NCBI GenBank assembly: GCA_030068075.1
Contig: CM057823.1
Coordinates: 13,550,485-13,614,484, forward strand
Direction: 5' to 3'
Length of the DNA stretch: 64,000 nucleotides
Origin: Paguma larvata
Taxonomy: Eukaryota > Chordata > Mammalia > Carnivora > Viverridae
A program made the translations under genes and the position numbers. Of the stretch, positions 43,044 through 54,879 are shown piece after piece (the first letter of the stretch is position 1; every line of letters starts with the position of its first letter). The notes under the pieces are model-generated. The model had not been told where the DNA came from, searched no databases, and worked only from the letters and a program-made list of their open reading frames with translations.

Positions 43044-43077
43044 GGACTATTGTTTCCTGGTAAGCCAACAATAGTCC
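43044..43077. repeat. Perfect 11-bp inverted repeat, 12-base loop
   Basis: GGACTATTGTT (43044-43054) and AACAATAGTCC (43067-43077) are exact reverse complements around TCCTGGTAAGCC. One wobble and one more pair can extend the stem outward. Its longer perfect stem makes it the better of the two hairpins noted in the window. Confidence 0.95.
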
Positions 43078-43079
43078 TA

Positions 43080-44040
43080 CAGCCTTAGCACAAGTTCAGG
43101 TTCAGAAAGAATAACTTGTCAGAATAAAAGGCCGAATAAAGGAAAGGGCCAAGTATAAGGGGCAAACAATGGTTGAGAATCTAACCTTTTGAACTTCAGT
43201 TTCCACAATTTCTGTTAATTCTTTCTATCCCAATCCTTGGCTGGCTAATTGAATTGAAAAGAAGGCCCAGGTTTGATAGAAGCAAACCTACATTGGGGCC
43301 ATTGTAAGTAGTGCATCCTAAGTCATATCCTTTAAAGGCATGGACCAGAGGCAGGGTTAACCATTCCCCCAGAACCTCAAGGTTGATATTTCCTGACCTA
43401 CAGGGAGGGGCAAACAGACCACGCTTATTTCTACAGTTAGAACAAAGAAGGTGGCAATTCTGGGAGGCCAGGGGTAATGCTCTCTTTCTTAAGAAAAAAA
43501 CCAACCCTATTTCAAAGTAAGATCTCTTCTACAGCTACAAGGGCATCTCATGAGGCTTTTAATACAACTAAATCATAATGGCATTACCGTTCATGAGCAA
43601 TGGGATAGCTCACCAAGTAACAGTGCTAAGTACTAGGCTTGAAGAAACAGTGTGATATTTCCTTTAACTGATTCTTGATTGCTTTGTATCCATCTGCTGA
43701 ACTGGGACCATGATTAAAAATCAGGAAGCCTGAAGAACAGGTACATGATCCCCCCCAAAGCTGAGTAAGGACAAATGAATAAGGCTGCCAAGGTTCTGGA
43801 CTCCTCTCTTCAAGGGTGATGTGGGTAGAGGCTGTAGCTTCTTTTGATGTCTACACCAGACTCTGGCTCAGGCCCAAGTGCTCTGGCAGAAGGCAGGAGA
43901 GGGGGTCTGTTCGTGCCACAAGTAGTTCACATTTGAATATAACCCAGTCCAGATGTCAGATCCTTGGGACTGTCATCTCCATCCCAAGGGGCCTGCCTGG
44001 TGAAGAGGAGGAGGTTGGGACCTTTGGCTCCAGAAGGACC
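43080..44040. other. Unique noncoding sequence
   Basis: No assignable feature. Confidence 0.4.
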
Positions 44041-44044
44041 TTAG

Positions 44045-44235
44045 TGCAAATCCTCCCTGTATCCCCTACTAGCTGTGCAACTCAGGGGAAGTTATCTAAC
44101 TTCAGCGCATCTTGGTATGTTCATGGAATCTCCATGGAAAATGGAGATTATAACATTTTATCTAAGAGGACATTTGGGAGACCCAAACACGGTGATGCAA
44201 AGCCCTGAGCACGGTGCCTGATGGTTTGTAGATGT
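44045..44235 (+). mobile_element. MIR SINE, plus strand
   Basis: 'ctactagctgtgcaactcag', 'gggaagttatctaacttcag', 'atggaaaatggagattataa' and 'agccctgagcacggtgcctg' are in direct MIR order. Confidence 0.75.
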
Positions 44236-44239
44236 TCAA

Positions 44240-45460
44240 GAACACTCTCCAATCCCTTGTCAATCTCCCAAACATTGGGAGAGAAAGGCATTAAGTTTAA
44301 AGGACGTCCTGAAGACAAAGGAGAAAAGTATTCAGGCCTCCTGAGCTAAAAGTCCCAGCATTACCTGTCTGCTGAAGCAATGCCGCTGGCCCGCAGGATG
44401 TTCCCACCTGGACCCTGAACTTGCCAACTCCTTCATCAAGCACCAGCTGAGGAGGGGGATGGGTTGCCTGATTCAGCAGGAGAGGGACTGGCTATTGACA
44501 ACACACATCCTAACAAACACCTAAGAGGTTCGGGGCTGGTTGCAAGTGGGAAGAGGCAGTGTGAGACAGCCACCTTATATCAGTTTCTCAAAGGACTTGC
44601 TGGTACCATTCCAAACAGAACTGCCGGGCGCACTCAGAGAATGAAGCATGAGTGCGGCGTCTGGTACACGGCAGAACTTCCCTAACAATCATCCTGCCCC
44701 CTCCCTCCCTACTCCAACCACCTGGCCCTGCCCACCGTGAGAAAGTTCTGAAGCTGGAGCCAGGACCACAGGTCAGCATCCCCTGCAACCAAAGCCTTCT
44801 CAAAAGGGGCGGAACCTCAGCGGGAGAGGGAGGTGGCTGGCCATCTCTTTGCTTCTGGATGTTGCCCAGCTGTTCCGTACACGGGGATTCTCCTAGCTTG
44901 TTGGTTACAAAGTTGCCAACCTTGAAACTGCTGTTTTCCCATGAGCTGCTGGAGCCAGGAGGGTTCTGATGGTCGCGGAGTTGTTTATCCGTACCCCAAG
45001 GTTAGGACTCCTGGGCTATAATTCTTTCAAGATTTCATCCCCTCCTTCCTACTACCTAATGAGAAATGCTAGGAAGGTAGCATGCTTCAGGGGAAGTCAT
45101 GGTTTCATTGTTTTTCTGGCTTAGGAAACAGTGCATGTGAAAGTAAAGACGAGCCTGGTTAGGTCCACTTGGGTGACAAACACATCTCAAGGGTACAAGG
45201 AATAAAATGTAGTGAAGCATAAAGCGAACTTAAAATTAGCACACGTGCATGAGCCTGGAAATGAAAACAGCAAGTATGAGACCTGAAAGAAATAATAAAA
45301 TATTAGCCTAAGAAAAATGACAACTATAAAAATCAATGCTTTAATTTTCTACTGGCTGTGATCAATCCCTCTCAGAGGCAAGGTGTCTATATTCCTGATT
45401 TCGAGGACCAAGAAAAACTTACAGTGAATGGTTACGTGTGTCTAAAATAACTTACCTTTT
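44240..45460. other. Unique noncoding sequence
   Basis: No assignable repeat. Overlapping frames at 44464-44969 are unsupported. Confidence 0.4.
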
Positions 45461-45464
45461 CTTG

Positions 45465-45760
45465 TAGAATGAAGATAATTCATGTTTACTGTTTAAAATT
45501 TGGAAAACACATACACAAAATAAAAGCACCATGAAGAAAATTAAAATCATTCTGGATTCTATAATATAGAGTTGTTAGCATTTTAATCCTTCTCTTTCTG
45601 TTGCCTCAAGGTGGATATAGAGTATTTACCTAATCGAGGTTAAATTATGCATTAAGTTCTATCGCTTGAATTTTTAAATTAATATGCCATTAATAATTTT
45701 ACATGGTGTTAAAAATTATTTGTGTGTATGTATTCAAATTGAAAACAATTGCCTTTTCCA
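45465..45760 (+). mobile_element. Ancient mammalian repeat, left part (family not assigned)
   Basis: 'tactgtttaaaatttggaaa', 'acacatacacaaaataaaag', 'gagttgttagcattttaatc' and later 'catggtgttaaaaattattt' fit a common AT-rich old repeat whose later part ('aattcctaaaagtggaattg') appears at 47230-47690. I cannot name the family. Confidence 0.35.
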
Positions 45761-45896
45761 ATTCTAAAAAGAATGCATGCTTTTTGGGAAACAATTTAAA
45801 AATAAAAACATGTATAATAAATTCAAGTAAAAATGATGCCATAATCAATTGGGACTTGACCGTGGTGGCATTCCATATAGGGAGAAGGACAGTGTA

Positions 45897-45985
45897 TTTT
45901 TTTATTTCTTTATTTTTTCTTTCTTTATTTATTATAATTTATTGTCAAATGGCCTTCCATACAACACCCAGTGCTCATCCCAACG
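45897..45985 (-). mobile_element. LINE-1 fragment (carnivore type), minus strand
   Basis: 'ttattataatttattgtcaa' and 'ccatacaacacccagtgctc' followed by 'atcccaac' is the reverse complement of a carnivore L1 segment. Only about 90 bp. Confidence 0.7.
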
Positions 45986-47100
45986 GTGTCAGAGCAATTG
46001 GCTATCCACCTGGGAGTGTTTAAAGTTAAATCTTTATCTCATATCATAAACACAAAAAAATACCAGATGTATTATTAGAGTGCTATATATGAAAGGCAAA
46101 ACCATAAAAGCTATTAGAGGAACACAGAGAGAGGGACCTACTTTTCTGATCTGGAGAAAGGGAAGTTCTTAAATATATAACAAAAAAAAAATCAATAACC
46201 AGAATCTATGTTGTTAAAGATCTTGTAAGTCTTTGACTAAAAGACAAGCAACGCAAGAAGAAAATGAACAAAGAATATAAACACGGATTTCTCTGAAAAA
46301 AAAAAAAAAGTCTGATAGTTCAAAGAGCTCTATCTGCCAGTTATCAGAGAAATGCAAATTAAAACAATATAAAGATATATTTTCCTCCCTGTCAAACCAG
46401 CAACACAGTAAAAGATTAGTAATATGATTCAAGGTTGACAAGAAAGTAGAGAAATGGCATTTATATCTAATATTAGAGGTGGAGTAAGTTAGTGTCACCC
46501 TTGGGAAAGATGGTTTGGCAGAAGCTATCAATATTTAAAATATGTACATTCTTTCATCTGGAAAATTCACTTCAAAACATTTATCCCAAGAATACATACA
46601 GTGGTTACAAAGGCACCCAAATTTGCTATCTCATTGCAATACTGTAGTTTGAGATACCAAAAGGGAGGACCCAACCTCAATGCCCATCAGTGGAGGAGTG
46701 ACCAAAAACGCCAGAATGCAGCCATACTAGGTAACACATGCATATTATAGATTATTGCATAGCAGCTAAAAAGAACAAGAAAGAATCATATGTGGTGATA
46801 TGGAAAATGGCTCAATATACATTGTTAAATGAAAAAAGCAAATCGCAGAATATACAGACTAGTTCCATTTTGTTTAAAAAATACACACCAAGAAAACTAT
46901 GTCTGTCTATGTGTGTGTATGTTTGGGCAAGTCTGGAAACATATACACAAAACTGATGAGGGCGCTCTCTGGGAATAAAGGCAGGATTTAGTGGAATGGG
47001 AGAAAGACAAAATGAAAAGGAAATTTTGTTTTTTATCTATATCATTTTTTCCATATTATTGGAAGTTTATACACTAAGCATGTATTCATACATCATTTTG
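45986..47100 (+). mobile_element. Old LINE-1, plus strand
   Basis: 'agcaattggctatccacctg', 'ttaaagttaaatctttatct', 'aaggcaaaaccataaaagct', then 'tcagagaaatgcaaattaaa' (46345), 'accaaaagggaggacccaac' and 'tcaatgcccatcagtggagg' follow the order of ORF2's C-terminal half and 3' UTR of an old L1. Numerous stops and small indels. The 3' end fades out near 47090. Confidence 0.8.
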
Positions 47101-47229
47101 TATTTGTGGATATGTAGCTGGGGAGGAAGGAGTTGAGAAGGAGGGAGAGACAGCCTCTATCACATAGAGCCAGCCACTGCCAGCCTTTAGATGAACTATC
47201 TTTCCAGACATTTCTCTCTAACACTTATG

Positions 47230-47690
47230 CATATAGAAATAAAGATACATAATATACAGAAGTGGAATTCATTTATTCACTTCTTCATCCAAAAAGCATT
47301 TCTGAATGTCTACAAGATTCTTAGCATAACAGTAAACTTGAATTCCCTGATCTTATGTTAGTGAGGGTAACAGGTAATAAGCAAATAAAAAATATAAAAT
47401 TTTAAGTGGATAGAAGATCCATGAAGGCAATAAATGAATGCTCATACAATACATGAAATCAGTGTAATCTACCCAGTGATACGGGGATCTTGCTCTAGTG
47501 CTCAATATAGATCCACAGCAAAATTTGTAATGACTGTGTATTTCATCGAATAGATGTTTATCTAAACAACTGGCTATTAATGAACACTGGAGTTGTTTTC
47601 ACTCCCATGAGCATCTTTGTGCATTTGTTATTATCACCTTCAGATAATTCCTAAAAGTGGAATTGTTGGATGTTTCAGTGGTAGGAAAAC
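47230..47690 (+). mobile_element. Ancient mammalian repeat, right part (family not assigned)
   Basis: 47270-47420 carries the 'ttattcacttcttcatccaa' and 'aagcatttctgaatgtctac' part of a repeat end. 47560-47690 has 'actggctattaatgaacact', 'ggagttgttttcactcccat', 'gagcatctttgtgcatttgt' and 'aattcctaaaagtggaattg', which fit the same family as 45465-45760. Confidence 0.35.
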
Positions 47691-47949
47691 AAAAAGAATT
47701 TCTTAGCTTCAGAAGTGCTACCGAGGGCAAATTCCTTTTATCTAGTCACATGGGTCTTTACCTGCAGGTCCCTAAGAGTCTTGTGTCTCCATCATTCAGA
47801 TAGCAATTCTATCAGCCTGTTTCAGCAGATGTAACAGTGATGGCACACAGTGGAGGGTATGGCCTATCACACTGGTTTGGCTCTGTGGCTAGACCAGATG
47901 TCTCTTTCATTTATGGTGGAACTGGGTATTAAGAATGTCATCATGGCTC

Positions 47950-48163
47950 TTTTTTTTTTTTTTTAATAAACAATGTTTATTTCTTTGAGAGAAAGACAGA
48001 GACAGAGCATGAGTGGGAGAGGGGCAGAGAGAGAGGAAGACACAGAATGCGAAGCAAGCTCCAGCGTCCAAGCTGTCAGCGCAGAACCCGACATGGGTCT
48101 CGAACTCATGAGCCATGAGATCATGACCTGAGCCAAAGTCAAGCTGAGCCACCCAGGCGCCCC
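47950..48163 (-). mobile_element. SINEC (felid type), minus strand
   Basis: T16 tail complement, GA-rich part, 'gcaagctccagcgtccaagc', 'catgagatcatgacctgagc', and 'gctgagccacccaggcgccc'. The head lacks the usual 'gatgcttaaccga' segment. Flanks at 47939-47951 and 48164-48176 match at 11 of 13 positions. Confidence 0.95.
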
Positions 48164-48179
48164 TATCATGACTCTTAAG

Positions 48180-48488
48180 GAAAGTGCCCAGGACATTTGT
48201 GAGCTGAGATACAAGTAAACCATCAATCCTCAAAATGTCAAATGCACTGATAAAATTCATACATCTTCGCACCTACATCAAACTATTACAAAGTTGCATC
48301 ATCTCACTTATAATTTAGGACCTACAGGTACAACTAATTTAAGCTATTATCTGATGGTCAACAGAAAAAAAAATCTTACAAGGTGATTTTTGCTTGCATG
48401 GCCCAAGGATTTCTAGGAGGATTTTCATGAATACTGATATACTAAAAGTAAACACCCATATTGATGTAAATTAAACATGTGCACTCAT
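48180..48488. other. Unique noncoding sequence
   Basis: No assignable feature. Confidence 0.4.
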
Positions 48489-48489
48489 C

Positions 48490-48705
48490 ATTTTAATTGC
48501 TTTATAATTATTAATTTATTAAATCCCATGATAATCTGATGAGGTTGGTATTTAATATCTTCAACTGACAGACAATGAAAGTAAAACAGAGCGATTATAG
48601 AAATTGCCCAGTATCACACAGCAGGTATGTGACAGAACCAGGATTAGAATCCGGGTAGTGTTATGCTAAATCTCACGTGCTTAACCACTATTTTGTGCCA
48701 CCTTT
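48490..48705 (-). mobile_element. MIR SINE, minus strand
   Basis: 'aaatcccatgataatctgat', 'gaggttggtatttaatatct', 'attgcccagtatcacacagc', 'aggtatgtgacagaaccagg' and 'cacgtgcttaaccactattt' are in inverted MIR order, including the tRNA-side end. Confidence 0.88.
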
Positions 48706-48714
48706 CAACATGTT

Positions 48715-49372
48715 GAGAGGGAGATATGCACAATTTTAAATTTTTATTCATTTTGCCAACAGGCCCTTAACAAAGATTTTCTCAATTTAAAAACTCACAA
48801 AAGTGCTTATAAGAGTCTGTTTTCCTAAGCCCTCTTCAACATTGAGTACTGTGTTATTGTTTAATCTTTGCCAATCTGATAGGATTAAAAAAAACCCATT
48901 TTATTAGCATTCTCTATAACAAAAACAAATGCTTCTTCAAAGCTTTATTTGCTTTTTTTTAACTTTCTGGGATTGCCTCTGCATATATTCTATCTTTTAT
49001 TTCATTGTTCATATTTTCTTTGTTGATATTGATATTGTTAATCTGTAATATATAAATAAAATCTCTGTTTGGCATATAAGTGACAAAATTTGCCATATAT
49101 TGTCCTCAATTTTTCATCCTGTTTATTGGCCATCTGTTTTGATGTTGGCTCATAGAAGTTTGAAGTCCAACGTATTAAAATTTTTCAATGTTATTATGAT
49201 TTCTGAATTTTATAGAATTATCATACATTTTTCCCACCCCAAAACTTAAAAAATATTTATCCATATTTTCTTCTAGTGTTTTTATAGTTCCATTTTTTTT
49301 TCATTTAATCCTTTATCTATCTAGAATTGATGTTGACGTAAAGAGTGAAGCAAAGAGTCAGCTTTATTTTAT
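48715..49372 (-). mobile_element. Old LINE-1 fragment, minus strand
   Basis: 'tttgccaatctgataggatt', 'gtttattggccatctgtttt', 'agaagtttgaagtccaacgt', 'tcttctagtgtttttatagt' and 'ctatctagaattgatgttga' are the complement of the ORF2 region of an L1. Degraded, no frame. Confidence 0.75.
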
Positions 49373-49379
49373 TATAAAA

Positions 49380-50420
49380 TTTCAAACAGTTGACCAAATG
49401 TCAACTTACATAAAAGAAAAAGAAAATTATGAAGATAACCAGATGAAAAAGACATTATATAAAAAGGAAGAAAATAAGAATTACAGAAGACTTTTCATAA
49501 GAAACTAAGCAAGCCACAAAGATACCGAAAGGTCATCTTCACATATCAATTTGAAGTTGTTAATTTCAAATTGTTAGCCTAGAATTCTTTTTTTTAGCAA
49601 AAATATCCTTCAAAAATTAAGGTACAATAAAGACTTTTCCAGAAAGTAGAGAGAGGCGCCTGGATGGCTCAGTCGGTTGAGTATCGACTTCGGCTCAGGT
49701 CATGATCTCTTGGCTCATGAGTTTGAGCCCCGCATCGGGCTCTGTGCTGATGGCTTGGAGCCTGGAGCCTGGAGCCTACTTTGAATTCTGTGTCTCCCTC
49801 TCTCTTTCTGCCCCTCTCCCTCTCATGCTCTGTCTCTGTTTCTCAAAAATAAATAAACAAACAACAAAAAAAGAATATTCCTAGAGATGAACAGGGACAT
49901 TACTTAGGATAGAGAGGTCAAGTCACCCAGAAGTTATGTATGTATGAATCTCTGTTGTTAGGCACATACATATGTAGGTTTGTTTTATCTCCTTGAATGA
50001 ATGCATCAAACAACAGAGCTTCAAAATATGCAAGGCAAAAAGTGACAGCATTGAAAAGAAAAACAGATCCACAATTATAGTTGGAGATTTCAATATTCCT
50101 TTCTCAATAATCGATAGAACACGTGGACAGAAAATCAGCAAAGCTATAGAAAACTTGAACAATTTGATTTAATTAACATTTATAGAATATTCTTTCCAAT
50201 AAGAGCAAGATACACATAATTTTCAATTGCACAAAGAACATTCCCATAGACCCTTTTCTATGTCATGAATTAAACCTTAACAAATTTAAGGAAATTGAAA
50301 TCATACAAATTATGCTTGCTGCCTACAATGCAATTAAACTAGAAATTGATATCAGAATATCTAGAAAATCCCCAAATAGTTAGAAATCAAACAATATTAA
50401 GTTGCCCATCTGAGAACAAG
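49380..50420 (+). mobile_element. Old LINE-1 fragment, plus strand, split by a SINE
   Basis: Before the SINE: 'agcctagaattctttttttt' and 'aaaaatatccttcaaaaatt aag'-type L1 words (around 49578-49640). After it: the endonuclease part of ORF2, where 50078-50170 reads IIVGDFNIPFSIIDRTR, with the conserved GDFN motif of the L1 endonuclease, then 'gaacattcccatagaccctt' and 'aaatttaaggaaattgaaat'. A stop follows within about 20 codons. Confidence 0.8.
49653..49873 (+). mobile_element. SINEC (felid type) inside L1, plus strand
   Basis: 'aggcgcctggatggctcagt', 'tcatgagtttgagccccgca', 'tcgggctctgtgctgatggc', a triplicated GGAGCCT (49757-49777), CT domain and 'aaaaataaataaacaaacaa' tail. A clear target duplication was not identified. 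Confidence 0.96.
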
Positions 50421-50424
50421 ATAG

Positions 50425-50870
50425 CTCATTATTTATTCAGGCCTTCTTTTATGTCTCTTGGATGGGTTTTACTACTCTCTTCATTGCCTTATACATATTT
50501 TTAAAGTTTATCCAAGATATTTCATTTTTATCTTATTTTATTCTATTGTTGTGGTTGCTTTTGTGAATGGGATATATTACGTTTTATTTTCTAATGGGTC
50601 ATTATTTTCTCTAAGGACATTGATTTTGCCTTATAAAAAAATCTGGCCACCTTCTTGAACTCATTATTTCCAATAATTTTATTTTATCGAATTTTTCAAC
50701 CATGTGATCAGATCATCTATAAACAATATTTTTTCCCCTTTTAAAATATTTATATTACATTTCTTCATTCTGTTGTCTAATTGTATTGACTGACCCTTTC
50801 AGAACAATGTCACATAAAGAAGTGGTGCCTGGGACATTGTTTTGTCCTGGTCTGGAAGGCCAAGCTTCTC
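50425..50870 (-). mobile_element. Old LINE-1 fragment, minus strand
   Basis: 'tttatccaagatatttcatt', 'gcttttgtgaatgggatata', 'accatgtgatcagatcatct', 'ataaacaatattttttcccc', 'tgaccctttcagaacaatgt' and 'cattgttttgtcctggtctg' are the complement of the reverse-transcriptase region of L1 ORF2. Degraded. Confidence 0.72.
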
Positions 50871-50874
50871 GTAT

Positions 50875-53800
50875 ATCACTATTTATCCGGCATGGCCTCT
50901 GATGGCTACAATGAACTTATGGGTTGTGAGACAGACACAAGGCAATTGCACTGTACAAGTGAAACTGAACAGCCTAGTTTCATGCAGAAAACAAATTTGG
51001 GACGAGGGCTGATCTAAAGGCCTCAGGCTTCAGCATTGGACCAGAGGTGTTCAATCACAGAGGAGCAGTGCCATGTATGTCTGTAGCTTTCAGAGAGTTT
51101 CCTGTTGACTTTGGAGAAGGGGCGGGGCTGAGTGTTATTTAAGGGATGTGTGGACACTGCCTGTCTTGGAGCCTGAAATTCCTTGAGGAGAGGCTCATTT
51201 GAGATCTGAGACTTTTTGTTTTTTGAGTGTCCTCCCCAAAAGATTTACCTTTTTTGGCTCTCAGAGAGTAGCTGACTGCAGCCCCATGGGTTTGGGAGGA
51301 GATGCAGAAATGCTGGAAAGGCACTGGTTGCTGTCTGTCGGGCAGGGAGAAGGTTGCTTGAGGAGCCAAATACAAACTTCATTCATTTCACAATGGTTTT
51401 TGAGGCTCTCCAACCCTCCCTGGAGCTCTAGAGGTTTCTCAAACCTTAGTGAGGAAGGTTCACACCTCTGGTGATGGCTGGGGAGCTTGATGCAAGAGCC
51501 CGCCGCAATCTTTAGTGCCAGGAAAACCTGGCTACTTTTTCATAGGTGTGAGCCTTGAGGTCTTCATTGCTATAATAGAAATGAAACCCACTTCACCAGA
51601 AAGGCATGGAAGGAATTCAATAACACACATAAGATTCGGTACCTAAACACTGATTGCCTTGCCCTCCCCTTGTATGAGGATGTGGGAGAGAAGGGTTTGC
51701 CTAACTCTTATTTTGTGGTTGTGGATGTTCTTGGGTAAATCAGGGCCACCATGTCTCTGTGCAGATGTTTGCTGGGCTCCTTTGGAGTTCCTCCAATTGT
51801 GTACCTCAGTGGTTCGTGTGGGGCCAGCTTGGGGTAATTTCTATAGAATACAGGAGTATTAGAAAATGGCTGGACTTTTTTTGTTTGTTTGTTTTTGTTT
51901 TTTGCCACTTCCATTGCTACCTAACACGATAGAGGCTGTGATAAAAACACTGTTGGACAAATCAGGTCATCTGAGGTGGTGGGACAATCTTAAGTCCCAC
52001 CTTCGTGTTTCCCTATTATCTTACCACACTGTCCAGAAGGTTTCTGGGGCAGATTCTCTCTTGACTATAGTGCCACCAGAAAGAAATGACCAAACAGAGA
52101 AAGCACCAAAGATGCTTTGGGTCAGGCAATTGCTGCATCTGACCTTGACCCGGTCTTGTTTATGATGATGGCACCAAAATATACTCAGCAAGGGCAATCT
52201 CTGTAGCCGCCTTCCATGTGATGACATAAATCTCTGGCAAAAGATCATAAACGTCATCCCTATTTTCTTTCTAAGTAACTTTTCTTATGAGAGAAAAGTG
52301 TAATTAATGCAAAGTCTGAGTTTATTCAAAGAGGAGAATCGCTAGAGGTGCTGAGTGAAATGGTAGATAGTTTTGGACCTTGTTCCGTTTTGGATCTGAA
52401 TAATAGACTGTTAGACACGGGAAGGAGGAAGTTCTCCTTTGTGCCCTCCCTGTGCTGAAGCTGATAACAGCCAGGACTGGGTCAGAGGATGGCCTTAGGG
52501 CCTAGGAGGAGGAGCCCACTGGTGATGGCCAGAAGGGGAGACACAAGTCACCCACAGTGACTGGGATACAAAAGAGCAGAGAAGGTGCGAGCACAAGAAT
52601 GTGCTCATAGAAGGAGCTGTGACAACCCAGCTCAAGACAGAGGCTCCACGGAGCATCCATCATCAGGCTCGTCACACTCACCTCAGGCTGCCCCGACCTG
52701 AGAAGCACCTGGCTTACTTACACTCCTTCTAGGAAAAGTCTTCTCAAAGCCATGCGGAAATGTTCTGTCTTATAACTTCCCTGTGAAATGAGCTCCCATT
52801 AGGGTTACTGTTTTGTTATTCCCTAAGTTAAATGTTGGGGACCTGGAAATTGGAAACAGATAAACCCTCAAGTTTTTCTTGCATACTGGAAACCATCTGG
52901 ACAGGAAAGTAAAACTCCCAACCGCCCAAGATGTCACCTAAAGTGGGGCCCCGCCTTTCTGACTTGGTTCCTTCAGCAGGTGAACCCCAGGGCGAGAACT
53001 TGTGAGGTCAGCAGGGCCTACCTCTATCAAATGAGAAAAATGGACTAAGAGGAGGCAAAGAATACAAATCACAGAGCTCTAACTGTGTCTGGAGGCCGAG
53101 GGTCTCTGCCACTTGCTGGTCTCATCTTTTGTCCCTTACCCAACCTTCTCCTTAATGGATGCAAAGGAGTGGCTTTTTGATACATGGAGGAAATTGGACA
53201 CTTTCAAGCACTAGGTAGGTGATTCCATCAAAAATGACTTTTGCCTTTTACATAAAGCCACCGCCACTATGCCTGGGGTGAGAGCTGTCCTCAGGGAAGA
53301 TTGCAAGGAAAAGGCTGAAATGGAAAGAAAAACTTAGTCCTTCAGAAATAAAAAAAATATAAGGCAGAATAAACTAACTCTCTTCTACATCACGAACATT
53401 TTTTTCTGCATCATGGCCCAAAGGCCTGGCCTGCATCTGACCACTTCTCTGTGTATTCCGGAGACCAGGCCCACTAAAGCCGCATGTGTGCACTTCAGAA
53501 CATCCAGAGCCAATCCCACCATGGTAAGTGTGGAGACCCCCAGCGCAGGTGGATCAGATCCTCTGCACTGGGAATCTGGAATTGCAAACAGGAGCAGTTA
53601 GCCATGGAGGCGGCCATGGGGCTGGAGAATGCCAGCCCATCCACGCAGAGAGAGGGGGAGGCAGTCCTGACCCAAAGACCACACTGCCCGGGCAGAGCCC
53701 CCAAGGACCTTCCAGCCCTTGGATCCAGGTCACGCCCTGGCCTGACATCCCTGAACCACCCCCCACCATTTTAGGTAATATACACTTTTTAAAAATGCAA

Positions 53801-54375
53801 TTAAATAACCCCTATTGAGTCTTAAAAAGAATTCGAACTGAACTTCTGTTGTTTTTCACCAGAAGTGTCTTAACTTAGAAGCAAAAGTCCTTCTTTTATC
53901 TGGGCAGCATACCCATGTGTGTCTGACTTCATGTCCCTTGTTCGTGACATTGGCCACCTCCGCCAGCCACTTCCACTTTTTGATGCTGGGGTTCCTCATT
54001 AGCTGAGTCACCTCTGATTCTGTATGACATGGGAAGGCTGCCTGGCCCCTCTACTTCTGGGCCTGTAAGCTTGCAGACAGCTCAATTGCCACACAGAGCT
54101 GGTGGGAACACTTGGGAAGACTCAGGATCATTGAAACACATGTTGCATCTAGGCGGGACTGTCGTACAAATGAGCCCAGCGCCTGTGGAGTTAGCCATAG
54201 AATCTGTTCTTTCACCACCACATGTGTGGGACCCTCTGTAATCCCGTTCCTCTCTCAGCACCCCGTCCGGACTAAACAAAAGCCTCCTTGTAGGAGGGAA
54301 GTCTTATGACCCTAGAAGTAGGTGGATGGTCCTGCCCTCTCTGGTGGCATGGGGCCCATTTACTGGAGTGATGGT
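50875..54375. other. Unique noncoding block
   Basis: 3.5 kb with no repeat I can name except (TTTG)n at 51886-51902. Frames reach 99 codons and occur in overlapping phases on both strands. A GC-box plus TATA-like arrangement at 51119-51143 is listed separately. Confidence 0.4.
51119..51143 (+). promoter_or_regulatory. GC box followed by TATA-like word (weak promoter candidate)
   Basis: GGGGCGGGGCT at 51119-51129 is a consensus Sp1-type GC box, and TATTTAAG follows at 51136-51143. If the latter acted as a TATA element, initiation would fall near 51168-51172. No CpG island, exon or conserved frame supports a gene here. Confidence 0.15.
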
Positions 54376-54379
54376 GTTG

Positions 54380-54588
54380 AAAGAGAAGGGGATTTAGAGT
54401 CAGGAGTCCTGGATTTCAGCGTTGCCTCCAGCATTTGCTAGAAGCATGACCTTGGGTGAGCCTGTCAAACTCACTGAGCTTTTAGTTCCTAGCTCTGTAA
54501 AGTAAGAATAGAAATGATTTTCCCTGCTGTGGCATTGTTGAGAGGATTCAAGGGGCAATATTTGAAAGTGCTTTGTCAACCACAAATC
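54380..54588 (+). mobile_element. MIR SINE, plus strand
   Basis: 'gatttagagtcaggagtcct', 'gaagcatgaccttgggtgag', 'ctagctctgtaaagtaagaa', 'gttgagaggattcaaggggc' and 'tttgaaagtgctttgtcaac' are in direct MIR order. A good copy. Confidence 0.88.
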
Positions 54589-54623
54589 TCTACTCATGAG
54601 TTGTCATTAAGTGTTATGGTGGC

Positions 54624-54640
54624 AAAAAAAAATTTTTTTT
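54624..54640. repeat. A9T8 near-palindrome
   Basis: Nine A then eight T residues, a second instance of the A-tract/T-tract junction seen at 13089-13106. Confidence 0.9.
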
Positions 54641-54769
54641 CACACTACACTCTGATGTGCAAAATAAATGTAACATTCTTCATATCTGACCTGGATGTCC
54701 CCAGGAGTGCCACATCTCTAGGGAACAATGAGTCACAGCCAGGACATTGATTACAACCTGTCAGATTGC

Positions 54770-54872
54770 AAATACTCTGGACTTACTACTTATGTAATTC
54801 TCACAGCAACCCCTGTGAAGCAGGGGCCAGAGCCAGTTCCAATTTAAAGAGTAGAAAGGAAACTCAAAGATG
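54770..54872 (-). mobile_element. MIR SINE fragment, minus strand
   Basis: 'ttatgtaattctcacagcaa', 'cccctgtgaagcaggggcca' and 'gtagaaaggaaactcaaaga' fit the centre of an inverted MIR. Confidence 0.6.
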
Positions 54873-54879
54873 CTGGTTA

